From: an uncultured beta proteobacterium
GTDB taxonomy: Bacteria; Pseudomonadota; Gammaproteobacteria; Burkholderiales; Burkholderiaceae_C
DNA: 12,940 nt
Reading direction: 5' to 3'
Assembly: GCA_903920405.1 (NCBI GenBank)
Contig: CAIXMC010000015.1
Coordinates: 1 to 12,940 of the forward strand
In this document: positions 1 to 8,192 of the stretch, in pieces
Layout of the letters: every line of letters begins with the position of its first letter
Numbering within the stretch: the stretch's first letter is position 1
Made by a program: the position numbers and the translations under genes
The notes under the pieces: model-generated
Database searches by the model: none
Told to the model about the DNA's origin: nothing
Seen by the model: the letters and a program-made list of their open reading frames with translations, nothing else

Positions 1-115
1 CCCATTTGGCCGTCAGAGTTGGGAGGCAATGCTAGGCGCAAATCGCGCGGTGTGGCCATGCCACATAAGCGATTTGTAACGACGCAGTGCGCCCAAATCT
101 GACGAGCCAAATGGG
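1..115. repeat. Imperfect long palindrome (dispersed-repeat candidate)
   Basis: Bases 1-23 and 92-115 form an inverted pair: both read CCCATTTGGC, then GTCAGA, then TTGGG when the right arm is reverse-complemented, with one indel and one or two mismatches. Inside it, CAAATCGC (39-46) pairs with GCGATTTG (69-76), and TGTGGC-CAT-GCCACA (51-65) forms a perfect hairpin at the tip. No recognisable gene overlaps it. The minus strand has a short open frame here that ends in a stop, which looks incidental. The structure starts at the first base of the window, so it may extend further left. I infer a dispersed palindromic repeat; a gene-end structure for an unseen upstream gene is the alternative. Confidence 0.6.
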
Positions 116-367
116 GAACTTATTACTGACCACATCCTAAGGCCTCAATTCGACGACATGCTCTACATTTTGGCACTGAGCAAGAATACCAGCATGTATC
201 ATTTACGGCTTCTGTCATTTCTTGATCAGAACATAAGGCAACATTCATTCAAGGCAAAATTGTCACTACTATCGTGCTTGTGACACACAACACTCTGATA
301 CTGTACTTTTTTGTCAGATGTTCCCTCTGTCACCCCCACTTCGATCAGCTCATAAGTTTTGTTTAGC
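116..367. other. Intergenic region with no supported gene
   Basis: I see no gene that can be supported between the palindrome and the kinase start. One + strand frame stays open from about 79 to a stop at 281-283, but it has no convincing start or family resemblance. A short inverted pair TCTGA (about 294) and TCAGA (about 315) flanks a T-run. No good -35/-10 pair for the kinase gene stood out, so its promoter is not assigned. Confidence 0.4.
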
Positions 368-3277
368 ATGAAACAGTTTAAAGAATCCACGGCGCAAAAA
401 ACCGAGCGCCTGCAGTTGCTCAAACAACGTGCGAAAGCAGTGCTTGATCTGGCAGACAAAGGACGTGTAGAGGGTGTTCCTGAAGCTTTGCAAGTTCTCA
501 AACTGCTTGAAGACTTGCGCATTTATCAAGTCGAGCTGGAGTTGCAAAATGAAGAACTTCGCATGGCTCAGCAAGATGCGGAACTGGCTCGCAAGCGCTA
601 CCAAAATTTGTTTGAGCAAATGCCCATGCCGGCTTTGGTGGTGGACACCAACGGTGTGGTTGATGAATGTAACGATCTGGCCAATACATGTCTGGGGCCG
701 CAAAGCCGCAATCTCACCCATGATTCGCGTTTGTGGAAAAGACTCAATCGCAATGACCGCGCTCGCATGCATACAGCGTTGCGTGAGGTGATGCCGGGTC
801 ACACCAAGGTACTCACCAAGGTCATTATTGCTGAAGAAGGTACACAGACACCTGTTTTTGATGTATGCCTGATGGGTTTATCTATTGATTACAAGCTGGA
901 TCGCAGAATATTGCTTATGCTCGTTGATCGAACCATAGAGGTAGTACACGAACAAGATCAACGTTTTTACTCCTTGCTTCTGGACTCGAGCGACAGCTTT
1001 ATCTACGCAGCCGATAAACGTGGTCAGGTTTTGCTGGCCAACCAAACTTTTTTGAACTTTTGGGGTTTTCGCCGTGAAGATGTGCTTGGCCACAAGCGGG
1101 AAGACTTTCTGCCTTTGCGTGATGCCATTTTGCATAACGACACAGACCAGCAGGTTTTGAATTCTGGACAAGTGCTAACGCTAGAGGAACAAACGCTGGT
1201 TGGACAGGGTCGTGGTGTGATGGATTTGTTAACGCGCAAATTTCCCCTTCGTGACAGCACAGGTCAAATTTACGGTGTAGGAGGAATATCGACCGACATC
1301 ACCGTTCTCAAAGACCAGCAGCGCCAGGCACTTTTAAGTGAAGCAGTGTTCATGGGTGCGCAAGAGGCCATCATCATCACCGATGCCACCACCCACATCA
1401 TTCGGGTCAATCCGGCATTTGTCCGCCAATCAGGGTTATCACCCGATACGGTGATAGGTTGCAAAACCAATATCCTTAAATCGGATCGACAAAATCAGGA
1501 GTATTACAAAGCGATGTGGCACACCCTCAACACCACAGGGTGCTGGTCTGGCGAGCTTGAGAACAGACGATCCGACGGCACAACCTATGTGGTTTGGAGC
1601 AACATCAATGCCATGCATGATGCCAACGGCCGGCTGCTGCACTTCATTGGCATCAGCATGGACATCACCGAACGTAAAAAGGCACAGGCTGCACAAAAGC
1701 GTAGCGCTGACCTTTTGCGAGGTGCGATCGACACCATCGACGAAGCCTTCGTGGTTTTTGATGCAGATGATCGCATGGTGTTGTGCAACGACAAATACCG
1801 CAGCTTGTACGCCACATCAAGCGATCTGATGGTACTGGGTGCGAAGTTTGAAGAGATTATCCGAACGTCTGTTCAGAGGGGTCAATACCGCGATGCGATT
1901 GGACGTGAAGAGGAATGGATAGCAGAGCGCCTCGCCGTTCACCGCAATGGTGATACCAGCATGGTGCTGCAGTTGGACAATGGACGAATATTGCGCGTGA
2001 TTGAGCGCAAAATGCCTGACGGTCATACGGTAGGTTTTCGTATTGACATCACCGATTTGGTGCAAGCCACAGAAGAAGCGCAAGCCGCCAATCTTGCCAA
2101 AAGCCGTTTCCTGGCCACCATGAGTCATGAGATTCGCACCCCCATGAACGGCATTTTGGGCATCTCTCAACTCTTGCTGATACCCGGCCTGACGGATAAC
2201 GAACGGTGTCACTATGCCCGCACCATCCTGGCATCCGGGCAAACACTATTGACCCTGCTCAACGACATTCTCGATTTGTCCAAGATTGAAGCCGGCAAGT
2301 TTCAGTTGGATAGTGTCGTGTTTGAACCAGAGTCAGTGCTCCATGAAGTCTGCACGCTCTTTTCTGGTTCAGCGCAGGCTAAAAGCTTGCAGCTTGATTA
2401 CCAGTGGCATGGTTTGCAGGGTCAACGCTTTCAAAGCGATGCTTACCGACTTCGACAGATGCTGTCCAATCTGCTGGGGAACGCCATCAAATTTTCTCGC
2501 CAGGGCAGTATCCGCCTGGAATGTACCGAGGTAGAACGCCATGATGATGTGGTTATGCTTGAATTTTCGGTCACAGACTCCGGCATTGGCATTGCGCACG
2601 ACAAACAGGGCTTGCTGTTCAAACCGTTTTCACAGACTGACAATTCAACCACGCGCGAATTTGGTGGCTCTGGGCTGGGGCTGTCGATTGTGCGCAACTT
2701 GAGCAAAGCCATGGGGGGCACTGTGGGCGTCCACAGCGAACCCCACAAAGGATCTCGGTTCTGGTTTCGTGTGCCCGTCAAATGTGTCCGACCGGGTGAA
2801 GAATGCCGCCATGTGCCACACATCACATTCTCCCAAACCCAAGTGGCGGTGGACACCTCGGAACTGCATGGCAGGGTATTGGTGGCCGAAGACAACCCCG
2901 TGAACTGCATGGTGATTGAGTCTCTGCTTGAAAAACTGGGCATGACGGTTACAACAGTGCATGATGGTCAAGAAGCCGTCAATGCCATTACCAACGGTGG
3001 CAGCGATGGGCAGCCAGACCTTATCCTGATGGATTTGCAAATGCCTGTGATGGATGGCTACGCCGCCGCACAGCGTATCAGGCAGTGGGAATCTGACCAC
3101 AAAATGGCACGCTTGCCCATTCTTGCTCTGACCGCTGATGCCTTTGACGAAGATCGCAAGCGCTGTCTGGCTGTGGGTATGGATGACTTTTTGACCAAGC
3201 CCATCGCTATCAATGTTCTGAAGTTAGCGCTGGCTCGGTGGCTATCAGGTACGGTTGTCCCCGAATCACATTTGTAG
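368..3277 (+). CDS. Soluble multi-PAS hybrid sensor histidine kinase
   Basis: This 969-residue protein is a hybrid histidine kinase that should autophosphorylate and pass phosphate to its own receiver. An N-terminal helical segment contains the PAS-kinase-associated motif QVELELQNEELR (near 50-65). About four PAS-like domains follow, at roughly 75-185, 198-313, 325-438 (ending DITERKKAQ) and 450-563. The HisKA H-box MSHEIRTPMNG places the phospho-acceptor at His587. The ATPase domain (about 688-801) shows the N-box NLLGNAIKF (Asn705), DSGIGI and GGSGLGLSIV. The receiver (about 835-958) has EDNP, phospho-acceptor Asp889 in LMDLQMPVMDG, and Lys944 in FLTKP. No transmembrane helix, signal peptide or Hpt domain is visible, so it is probably cytoplasmic and passes phosphate to an Hpt protein encoded elsewhere. 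ATG at 368 was chosen over an in-frame TTG three codons upstream; neither has a strong ribosome site. The ligand is unknown. Confidence 0.93.
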   Translation: MKQFKESTAQKTERLQLLKQRAKAVLDLADKGRVEGVPEALQVLKLLEDLRIYQVELELQNEELRMAQQDAELARKRYQNLFEQMPMPALVVDTNGVVDECNDLANTCLGPQSRNLTHDSRLWKRLNRNDRARMHTALREVMPGHTKVLTKVIIAEEGTQTPVFDVCLMGLSIDYKLDRRILLMLVDRTIEVVHEQDQRFYSLLLDSSDSFIYAADKRGQVLLANQTFLNFWGFRREDVLGHKREDFLPLRDAILHNDTDQQVLNSGQVLTLEEQTLVGQGRGVMDLLTRKFPLRDSTGQIYGVGGISTDITVLKDQQRQALLSEAVFMGAQEAIIITDATTHIIRVNPAFVRQSGLSPDTVIGCKTNILKSDRQNQEYYKAMWHTLNTTGCWSGELENRRSDGTTYVVWSNINAMHDANGRLLHFIGISMDITERKKAQAAQKRSADLLRGAIDTIDEAFVVFDADDRMVLCNDKYRSLYATSSDLMVLGAKFEEIIRTSVQRGQYRDAIGREEEWIAERLAVHRNGDTSMVLQLDNGRILRVIERKMPDGHTVGFRIDITDLVQATEEAQAANLAKSRFLATMSHEIRTPMNGILGISQLLLIPGLTDNERCHYARTILASGQTLLTLLNDILDLSKIEAGKFQLDSVVFEPESVLHEVCTLFSGSAQAKSLQLDYQWHGLQGQRFQSDAYRLRQMLSNLLGNAIKFSRQGSIRLECTEVERHDDVVMLEFSVTDSGIGIAHDKQGLLFKPFSQTDNSTTREFGGSGLGLSIVRNLSKAMGGTVGVHSEPHKGSRFWFRVPVKCVRPGEECRHVPHITFSQTQVAVDTSELHGRVLVAEDNPVNCMVIESLLEKLGMTVTTVHDGQEAVNAITNGGSDGQPDLILMDLQMPVMDGYAAAQRIRQWESDHKMARLPILALTADAFDEDRKRCLAVGMDDFLTKPIAINVLKLALARWLSGTVVPESHL

Positions 3278-3313
3278 CGCCGCCCCATCCAGCACAAAAA
3301 TTCATGGTGTGCT

Positions 3314-3342
3314 CTTGAAAAGTTCTAAAACGTCCTTATCAT
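3314..3342 (+). promoter_or_regulatory. groESL promoter (sigma-70 type, overlapping sigma-32-like -35)
   Basis: TTGAAA at 3315-3320 and TATCAT at 3337-3342 are separated by 16 bp and make a good sigma-70 promoter (each hexamer differs from consensus at one base). The preceding C gives CTTGAAA (3314-3320), which is the sigma-32 -35 consensus. A sigma-32 -10 (CCCCAT-like) is only poorly matched by the bases near 3334. The last base of the -10 overlaps the CIRCE operator, which fits repression by HrcA. Confidence 0.7.
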
Positions 3343-3368
3343 TAGCACTCGCAAGTGGTGAGTGCCAA
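3342..3368 (+). promoter_or_regulatory. CIRCE operator of groESL (HrcA binding site)
   Basis: TTAGCACTC (3342-3350), a 9-base spacer, then GAGTGCCAA (3360-3368) matches the CIRCE consensus TTAGCACTC-N9-GAGTGCTAA with one mismatch in the right arm. CIRCE is the binding site of the heat-shock repressor HrcA and is common before groESL. It lies at the expected transcription start, about 100 bp ahead of groES. Confidence 0.93.
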
Positions 3369-3408
3369 GACAGTCGATCCGCCTCATTGCTTCAAGTTCA
3401 CAACAGCC

Positions 3409-3437
3409 AACTCACTTTGTTGGTGTGGTGAGTTTTT
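3409..3437 (+). promoter_or_regulatory. Leader hairpin with T-run upstream of groES
   Basis: AACTCAC (3409-3415) and GTGAGTT (3428-3434) form a perfect 7-bp stem with a 12-base loop, followed by a run of five T (3433-3437). It lies in the predicted 5' leader, 30 bases before groES. It resembles a weak attenuator or terminator, or a structure that stabilises the message. The stem is short and a role is only inferred. Confidence 0.4.
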
Positions 3438-3467
3438 ACCCTTGTTTCAAAACTTTAGGAGATATTT

Positions 3468-3758
3468 ATGAAACTTCGTCCCTTGCACGATCGTGTGATT
3501 GTTAAACGTGTTGAGAATGAAACCAAAACTGCCTCGGGCATTGTTATTCCAGACAGCGCTGCTGAAAAGCCTGATCAAGGCGAAGTGCTGGCTGTTGGCC
3601 CTGGCAAAAAGAACGACAAAGGCGAACTTGGCGCAATGAGCGTCAAGGTCGGCGACCGTGTGTTGTTTGGCAAGTACAGCGGCCAAACCGTCAAAGTTGA
3701 TGGCGACGAGCTGCTGGTCATGAAAGAAGATGATCTTTTCGCAGTTGTTGAAAAGTAA
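3468..3758 (+). CDS. groES: Co-chaperonin GroES (Hsp10)
   Basis: GroES forms the heptameric lid of the GroEL folding chamber in the cytoplasm. The 96-residue protein is the usual family length. It starts [14 protein letters not shown], has the mobile-loop stretch [14 protein letters not shown] (about 18-31), and the conserved [10 protein letters not shown] and [12 protein letters not shown] segments. The ATG is preceded by AGGAG at 3457-3461 with a 6-base gap. It is the first gene of a groES-groEL operon controlled by the CIRCE operator upstream. Confidence 0.98.
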   Translation: MKLRPLHDRVIVKRVENETKTASGIVIPDSAAEKPDQGEVLAVGPGKKNDKGELGAMSVKVGDRVLFGKYSGQTVKVDGDELLVMKEDDLFAVVEK

Positions 3759-3836
3759 TCCAATCACTCTTTATTTAATAGCTGGTTGCGCAGTATCCAT
3801 GCGCCCTAGCGTTCAATTTCATTTAAACTTTTTTAG

Positions 3837-5498
<1,662 letters not shown>

Positions 5499-5553
5499 AC
5501 CCCAAACGGCTGACTGCGCCCGTGCGTGTCACAGGCGCAGTATCTTGTTTGTC

Positions 5554-5588
5554 AAGCCCCCAAAGTCTTAACTTTGCGGGGCTTTTTT
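5554..5588 (+). terminator. Rho-independent terminator of groESL
   Basis: The AAGCCCC arm pairs with GGGGCTT, and the stem continues through CAAAGT/ACTTTG with a single bulged C, giving about 13 base pairs and a 4-base loop. It ends in a run of six T (5583-5588). It lies 56 bases after the groEL stop. Confidence 0.92.
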
Positions 5589-5595
5589 GTCTCTA

Positions 5596-5706
5596 TAAAC
5601 CGTTATGAAAATTGATATTTATTACTTTAATGGAGTTCACCCTTTGGGTGAGAGCGCTACGCACCCGATTGAGCTACTGGCGACACGTTCAACTGAGGAA
5701 TCTAGG
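5596..5706 (-). repeat. Truncated, internally deleted copy of the dedA-flanking element
   Basis: Bases 5596-5688 match the reverse complement of 6596-6688 with about five mismatches in 93. The copy is closed by TCAACTGAGGAATCTAGG (5689-5706), identical to the terminal repeat of the intact element at 6490-6723. Compared with that element it lacks the first hairpin arm and loop, so the terminal repeat joins directly to the second arm. It also lacks the other terminus, with the groESL terminator abutting that side. A 36-codon frame (5605-5715) runs through it and matches the start of the 59-codon frame in the intact copy. The element end is only 13 bp before dedA, so it forms most of the dedA leader. 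Confidence 0.85.
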
Positions 5707-5719
5707 ATAATCTAGCCCC

Positions 5720-6361
5720 ATGGATATCCTTTTGACCTTGTTTGATTTTATTTTGCATGTTGACCGACACCTGCAAGCGTTTGTGCAAGCCTACGGCGCT
5801 TGGGTATATGCGCTGCTGTTTTTGATTATTTTTATTGAAACCGGCGTGGTGGTGATGCCTTTTTTACCCGGCGACTCTTTGTTGTTTGTGGTGGGTGCCA
5901 TGTGCGGTGTAGGGCTGATGAGCTACCCACTGTCGATAGGGTTGCTGCTTTCGGCTGCCATTTTAGGCAATCAGTCCAACTACACCATTGGCCGTTATTT
6001 CGGCCCTAAGGTCTTTGGTTGGGAAAACTCACGGTGGTTCAATAAAAAAGCCTTTGAGCAAGCTCATGCGTTTTACGAGAAATATGGCGGTATCACCATT
6101 GTGGCCGCACGGTTTATGCCGTTCTTGCGCACCTTTGCACCCTTTGTGGCCGGCGTGGCGCAAATGACACGCAGCCGCTTTACGCTTTTTGATGTGACAG
6201 GCGGCATACTGTGGGTGGGCGGCATCGTCACTGTGGGCTATTTTTTTGGCAACATTCCCTGGGTCAAGCTGCACTTGGACAAAATTATCTGGGCCATGAT
6301 TTTGATTCCTGGCCTGTTGGTGCTCGCTGGTGCCTGGCGATCGCGAGGGAAATCAGCCTGA
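5720..6361 (+). CDS. dedA: DedA-family inner-membrane protein
   Basis: DedA-family proteins are polytopic inner-membrane proteins; characterised members affect membrane potential, envelope stress, cell division and, in some cases, lipid flipping. The 213-residue sequence resembles E. coli DedA closely in order of motifs: MDILLTLFDFILHVDRHL at the start, IETGVVVMPFLPGDSLLF, YTIGRYFG, and ARFMPFLRTFAPFVAG. Residues matching those shown to be essential in E. coli YqjA are present: Glu40, Asp52, Arg131 and Arg137. Hydrophobic segments lie near 28-45, 53-85, 155-175 and 188-208. The stretch before NYTIGR reads GNQSN, whereas E. coli DedA has an aspartate (GDAVN). The start is ATG 5720, with an AGGA 12 bases upstream inside the repeat boundary. 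The gene lies alone between inverted element copies; the precise substrate is unknown. Confidence 0.93.
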   Translation: MDILLTLFDFILHVDRHLQAFVQAYGAWVYALLFLIIFIETGVVVMPFLPGDSLLFVVGAMCGVGLMSYPLSIGLLLSAAILGNQSNYTIGRYFGPKVFGWENSRWFNKKAFEQAHAFYEKYGGITIVAARFMPFLRTFAPFVAGVAQMTRSRFTLFDVTGGILWVGGIVTVGYFFGNIPWVKLHLDKIIWAMILIPGLLVLAGAWRSRGKSA

Positions 6362-6413
6362 GAGAATGTGTTATCTCATCAGGGATGTCTGGCTTATCCA
6401 TCGGAACAGTCTG

Positions 6414-6441
6414 GTAAGGATAGTGTCAACCCTATCCTTAC
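6414..6441 (+). terminator. Stem-loop after dedA, probable terminator
   Basis: GTAAGGATAG (6414-6423) and CTATCCTTAC (6432-6441) form a perfect 10-bp stem with an 8-base loop. The following bases (TTGTTACTTGTTT) are T-rich but not an unbroken run, so intrinsic termination may be partial. It lies 52 bases after the dedA stop. Confidence 0.6.
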
Positions 6442-6489
6442 TTGTTACTTGTTTGACCACAGATCATCCACAGGCTATCGCGCCATAAT

Positions 6490-6723
6490 CCTAGATTCCT
6501 CAGTTGAACGCGCCCGAGTGGGCTACTGGCGGCGCGTCTGGGTAGGCGTGACGACGCTGCAGGCTACTGCCTGCAAGGAGGAACAACACCCCCAGACGTG
6601 TTGCCAGTAGCTCAATCGGGTGCGTAGCGCTCTCACCCAAAGGGTGAACTCCATCGAAGTCACAAATATCAATTTTCATAACGGTTTAGTGAAGATAACA
6701 AGCGGTCAACTGAGGAATCTAGG
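6490..6723. mobile_element. Intact MITE-like element with 18-bp terminal inverted repeats
   Basis: The 234-bp unit starts CCTAGATTCCTCAGTTGA (6490-6507) and ends with its exact reverse complement (6706-6723). Each end contains CTAG, so the element could equally be read as shorter inverted repeats flanked by a 4-bp CTAG target duplication; IS5-type transposases duplicate YTAR, which CTAG fits. Inside, 6508-6542 and 6591-6625 form a 35-bp hairpin stem whose mismatches are mostly G-T pairs, so it would be nearly continuous as RNA. A smaller GCAGGC-TACT-GCCTGC hairpin (6559-6574) sits in the loop. No transposase is present. A 59-codon minus-strand frame (6500-6679) spans the unit, but most of its differences from the partial copy change the amino acid, so coding is doubtful. 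It ends one base short of the coaBC stop codon. Confidence 0.75.
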
Positions 6724-6724
6724 T

Positions 6725-7942
6725 TTAACCGGATAAGCCGATAGCCCTTGTCCTGCTTGCGATGTGTACTATCAATAAACGAGCAAGCGAGAGTTTACTG
6801 GCATGTGCCAGTTCGCAAGTTCCTGATTCATCCACCAGCACAAGGGCATTGTCATCCTGACCAAAAGCTGCAGGCCCTATATTGCCCACCAGCAAGGGCA
6901 CGCCTTTACGCAGCCGTTTTTCTTGTGCGTTAGCCAGAAGGTCTTGGGTTTCGGCTGCAAAGCCCACACAAAACAAGTCACGACTTTGCCCGCGTTCAGA
7001 CTGGGCCAAGGTGGCCAGAATGTCAGTGTTTTCAATGAAATGTAAAACTGGTGGCTGGCCTGATTTTTTGATTTTCTGATCGGCCACAAAATCAGGTCGC
7101 CAGTCTGCCACGGCGGCTGTAGCTATGAAAATGGTAGCTTCCTTTGCTTTATCCATCACGGTTTGAAGCATATTTGATGCAGAACGCACATCCATGCGAT
7201 TCACCCCGCACGGTGTTGGCAAACTCACCGGGCCCGCCACCAAAGTGACTGTGGCACCCGCTTCACGCGCAGCACGCGCCACGGCAAATCCCATTTTTCC
7301 GCTGGACAAATTGGTGATGCCTCGCACAGGGTCTATGGCTTCATAAGTGGGACCTGCCGTGATAAGCACATGGTGACCCGTCAGCACTTTGGGTTGAAAA
7401 CAGGCGATCAGTTCTTCGATCAATTCATGAGGTTCCAACATGCGACCGTCTCCCACTTCACCACAGGCCTGGTCGCCCGTTCCCACCCCTAAAACAACAG
7501 CACCATCAGCAGTTATTTGGGCCAAATTGCGCTGTGTGGCAGGGTGTGCCCACATTTCCCGGTTCATGGCGGGGGCAATCAACAAGGGCACTGTGTTGAT
7601 GGGCCTGGCCAGACACATCAAACTCAACAGGTCATTGGCCGTGCCGTGGGCAAGTTTGGCCACAAAATCAGCGCTACAGGGGGCGATCAGACAGGCATCT
7701 GCTTCACGGGTCAGGTGGATGTGCGCGAGGGCGTGGGCCTCGTTCCATGGTGACAGTGCCACAGGGCGTTGGCTTAAGGCCTGCATCGTCACAGGGGTGA
7801 TGAACTGCGTGGCAGCCTCTGTCATGACCACTTGCACCGAAGCCCCGCACTTGATCAGCAAGCGACATAGCTCGGCAGATTTGTAGCATGCAATACCGCC
7901 GGTCAGGCCTAAAACGATGTGTTTATCCAATAAATCTTTCAT
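6725..7942 (-). CDS. coaBC: CoaBC: phosphopantothenoylcysteine decarboxylase / phosphopantothenate-cysteine ligase
   Basis: This bifunctional enzyme makes 4'-phosphopantetheine for coenzyme A: CoaB ligates cysteine to 4'-phosphopantothenate using CTP, then the flavoprotein CoaC decarboxylates the product. In the 405-residue protein the CoaC half (about 1-185) shows GLTGGIACYKSAEL, the catalytic His74 in HIHL, PAMNREMW, and Cys160 in QACGEVGDGRM. The CoaB half (about 189-400) shows ITAGPTYEAIDPVRGITN, SSGKMG, AAVADWRP and the KIKK motif (290-293). An in-frame open stretch continues 54 codons upstream, but it runs through repeats. MKDLLDKHIVLGLTGGIACY is the natural family N-terminus, so ATG at 7940-7942 was chosen. 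A GTG three codons earlier is possible. No strong ribosome site is visible. The upstream terminal inverted repeat begins nine bases before the start, so the promoter probably lies inside or beyond it. Confidence 0.95.
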   Translation of the reverse strand: MKDLLDKHIVLGLTGGIACYKSAELCRLLIKCGASVQVVMTEAATQFITPVTMQALSQRPVALSPWNEAHALAHIHLTREADACLIAPCSADFVAKLAHGTANDLLSLMCLARPINTVPLLIAPAMNREMWAHPATQRNLAQITADGAVVLGVGTGDQACGEVGDGRMLEPHELIEELIACFQPKVLTGHHVLITAGPTYEAIDPVRGITNLSSGKMGFAVARAAREAGATVTLVAGPVSLPTPCGVNRMDVRSASNMLQTVMDKAKEATIFIATAAVADWRPDFVADQKIKKSGQPPVLHFIENTDILATLAQSERGQSRDLFCVGFAAETQDLLANAQEKRLRKGVPLLVGNIGPAAFGQDDNALVLVDESGTCELAHASKLSLARLLIVHIASRTRAIGLSG

Positions 7943-8044
7943 GCGTTGCACTGTAACAGGGGTGCGATTCAACGTGATGTGGAGCAACCGACCTAGCCGC
8001 ATGCAAGAAGACAAGTTTGACGAATGTGTTCGCCTATTTTTACT

Positions 8045-8095
8045 ATCAAAAAAATAGCTAACTACGCAAGTAGGACGGGGGCTAGAGGCTAATTT
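8045..8095. repeat. Dispersed-repeat-like stretch of Comamonadaceae type
   Basis: The stretch around AGTAGGACGGGGGCTAGAGG, preceded by an A/T-rich ACTATCAAAAAAATAGCTA segment, resembles an intergenic sequence I recall recurring many times in Comamonadaceae genomes. This is recollection, not a search. Only one copy lies in this window, so repetition cannot be shown here. Confidence 0.4.
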
Positions 8096-8120
8096 GTTAT
8101 ACAAAAAAACTCACATCTGG

Positions 8121-8192
8121 GAGCGCGGGCATTTTGCCCGCTGTAGAAGCGGCTTCCAGCCGCATTTAAATAAGCGGCTGGAAGCCGCTTCT
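8121..8192. repeat. REP/BIME-type hairpin cluster
   Basis: Two hairpin units are adjacent. The first is GCGGGC-ATTTT-GCCCGC (8125-8141), preceded by GGAGC. The second is a 19-bp perfect inverted pair, AGAAGCGGCTTCCAGCCGC (8145-8163) and its reverse complement (8174-8192), around a 10-base A/T loop. Each arm can also fold alone as GCGGCT-TCC-AGCCGC, and the left arm carries the GTAG head typical of REP sequences mobilised by RAYT transposases. The pair therefore reads as a BIME: two REPs in inverted orientation. It may also act as a transcription barrier between the divergent genes. Confidence 0.7.

Noticed and set aside
79-283. Open + strand frame that could be a small gene or gene remnant
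   Set aside because: It overlaps the palindrome, has no ribosome site at its internal ATG, and matches no family I recognise.
3291-3313. AGCACA/TGTGCT stem after the kinase gene as a terminator
   Set aside because: The stem is only 6 bp, has an 11-base loop and no T-run, and overlaps the groESL -35 region.
5706-5711. GATAAT as a -10 box for dedA
   Set aside because: It is only 9 bases from the start codon and lacks a -35 at 16-18 bp, so it would give an almost leaderless message.
5596-6723. Composite transposon carrying dedA
   Set aside because: The left copy has lost its outer terminus and there is no transposase, so the pair does not form an intact mobile unit; dedA itself looks like a native gene in composition.
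7943-8104. A 54-codon in-frame extension upstream of the coaBC start
   Set aside because: It runs through the 33-bp repeat and A/T-rich repeat sequence and has no resemblance to CoaBC N-termini, which begin just before GLTGGIACYKS.
8121-8192. CRISPR array
   Set aside because: The repeats are inverted hairpins without regularly spaced unique spacers, and no cas genes are present.
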